Positions 6,213-6,897 of a DNA stretch of 6,897 bases are shown here, piece by piece. The notes under the pieces were generated by a model. That model worked only from the letters and a program-made list of their open reading frames with translations. It was not told where the DNA came from and searched no databases. This DNA is from Chitinispirillaceae bacterium (GTDB lineage: Bacteria; Fibrobacterota; Chitinivibrionia; Chitinivibrionales; Chitinispirillaceae). Position 1 is the stretch's first letter; every line of letters begins with the position of its first letter. The stretch covers positions 1-6,897 of the forward strand of contig JAFGOU010000354.1 in NCBI GenBank assembly GCA_016926315.1. Direction: 5' to 3'. The position numbers were made by a program, and so were the translations under genes.

Positions 6213-6476
6213 ATGATCGAAAAAGAACTTCTTGAAATCCTCTGCTGCCCTGAAACCAAACAGGACCTGACGCTGATCCAGGGACCGGTCATCACGAAAT
6301 TGAACGAAATGATCAAGGAAGGCAGGCTGAAAAACCGGGCTGGCGAGACCATCAGGGAGCCCATGGACGCCGGGCTTCTGCGTGAGGACGGAAAATATCT
6401 CTACATGATCCGTGAAAATATCCCGATCATGCTGATCGACGAAGCGATCCCCTACGACGCTTCTTTTTCCTCATAG
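6213..6476 (+). CDS. Trm112 family protein without zinc-binding cysteines
   Basis: An 87-residue protein of the bacterial Trm112 (UPF0434/YcaR-like) family. It is recognisable by LLEILCCPETKQDL (6-19), the GRLKNRAGE segment (37-45), and the conserved end LREDGKYLYMIRENIPIMLI (56-75). In eukaryotes and archaea Trm112 is a small zinc-binding partner that activates several methyltransferases; in bacteria the role is largely unproven. Here only Cys11 and Cys12 remain: the usual CPxC is CPET, and the second cysteine pair is absent, so a zinc site is unlikely. The ATG at 6213 has AAGGAG (6199-6204) 8 nt upstream, and a TATAAT lies just before. The gene is divergent from the dnaE operon. Its last 50 nt overlap the end of the converging membrane-protein gene. 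Confidence 0.9.
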   Translation: MIEKELLEILCCPETKQDLTLIQGPVITKLNEMIKEGRLKNRAGETIREPMDAGLLREDGKYLYMIRENIPIMLIDEAIPYDASFSS

Positions 6477-6897
6477 TCACTTGCAGGACAATAAAAAGTA
6501 CCAGAAGCACGGCGATGAGCGCTGCCCGCTCCACAAAACGGTCAGGTAAGGCGTTTACTTCATTGTTGCGCATTCCCCGGACCGTAAACGGCAGAAGCGT
6601 ATCACCGCATCCGCTTTCTCCGGCGATATGAATGGTATAGGCCCCGCCGCTGTCGAACTCAAGCGAGTCCCAGGGAACCATCCACTCGAAGGTCACGGAA
6701 AACAGGTGGTCACGGACTTTCCGCACCGCCCGGTAACGGCTGTCACCGCTCTGGGAAGCGTCGGCAAGACGCATCTCCCATGGCCCGGTTTTCAGGCCAT
6801 GATGATCGGCAAAAAAGGTCCATGACGAGCAGGCAACCATGCCGCAGTGAAAATAGCCGGCAACTCCCTCAGGGGTATTGACGGCGTCCCACACCCA
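6427..6897 (-). CDS. Membrane-anchored protein of unknown function (5' end beyond the window)
   Basis: The frame is open to the window edge at 6897 and ends at TGA (6429-6427), leaving about 156 visible residues. The only internal start near the edge is a GTG at 6894, so the true start probably lies outside. The visible part is a soluble, probably extracytoplasmic region with beta-sandwich-like strands, such as FSVTFEWMVPWDSL and GAYTIHIAGE. It then has one hydrophobic segment (ALIAVLLVLFIVLQV) and a strongly basic tail (RKKKRRRGSLRR). That order predicts a protein facing the periplasm or cell exterior with a short cytoplasmic tail under the positive-inside rule. I recognise no family. The gene converges on the Trm112-family gene, and the basic tail is encoded antisense to its 3' end. 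Confidence 0.6.
   Translation of the reverse strand, partial: WVWDAVNTPEGVAGYFHCGMVACSSWTFFADHHGLKTGPWEMRLADASQSGDSRYRAVRKVRDHLFSVTFEWMVPWDSLEFDSGGAYTIHIAGESGCGDTLLPFTVRGMRNNEVNALPDRFVERAALIAVLLVLFIVLQVTMRKKKRRRGSLRRSA

Noticed and set aside
5999..6364. 121-codon minus-strand frame crossing the intergenic gap
   Set aside because: It overlaps both the Trm112-family gene in antisense and the start of the XPB/WYL-like gene, has no recognisable domain, and would leave no room for the divergent promoter region.
1..6897. Mobile elements, CRISPR arrays, tRNA or rRNA genes, attachment sites
   Set aside because: No spaced direct repeats, terminal inverted repeats, transposase or integrase motifs, or cloverleaf-like sequences were seen; the window is almost fully occupied by protein-coding genes.

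Overview
The window reads as an ordinary chromosomal housekeeping region of a GC-rich Gram-negative-type bacterium. Reading frames prefer G or C at the third codon position, and nothing resembles a transposase, integrase, phage gene, tRNA, rRNA or CRISPR array. The phylum cannot be fixed from sequence alone. XPB/Ssl2-like domains are known from actinobacteria, spirochaetes and some other phyla. Combined with the DnaE1-type polymerase and the Trm112 variant, this makes a spirochaete-like or other deep Gram-negative lineage a guess only.

Layout, left to right. Positions 1-27 may hold the last codons of a plus-strand gene, followed by a strong hairpin terminator at 33-58. From 6048 down to 63 runs a compact minus-strand operon. 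It starts with a 599-residue protein that has an XPB/Ssl2-like helicase-associated region and a WYL-like C-terminus but no ATPase motor. Then comes dnaE, the replicative polymerase alpha subunit (1152 aa), joined by a 4-nt ATGA overlap. Last is plsC, a lysophosphatidate acyltransferase (251 aa) that starts 25 nt inside the end of dnaE. The 164-nt gap at 6049-6212 is the only sizeable non-coding stretch. It holds a 19-nt dyad, a possible 22-codon micro-ORF with a near-perfect Shine-Dalgarno sequence, and a TATAAT element overlapped on the other strand by TATACT. Rightward from it runs a Trm112-family gene (6213-6476). Its end overlaps by 50 nt the end of a converging gene for a membrane-anchored protein of unknown function, which is cut by the window edge.

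How the parts fit together: the operon couples chromosome replication (DnaE), phospholipid synthesis (PlsC) and a probable nucleic-acid or ligand-sensing protein (XPB-like/WYL-like). The overlapping reading frames imply co-translation. The least understood and most interesting elements are the motorless XPB/WYL-like protein coupled to dnaE, the layered intergenic region, and the long A-tracts inside dnaE and its upstream partner. No clear-cut novel defence or mobile system is visible.
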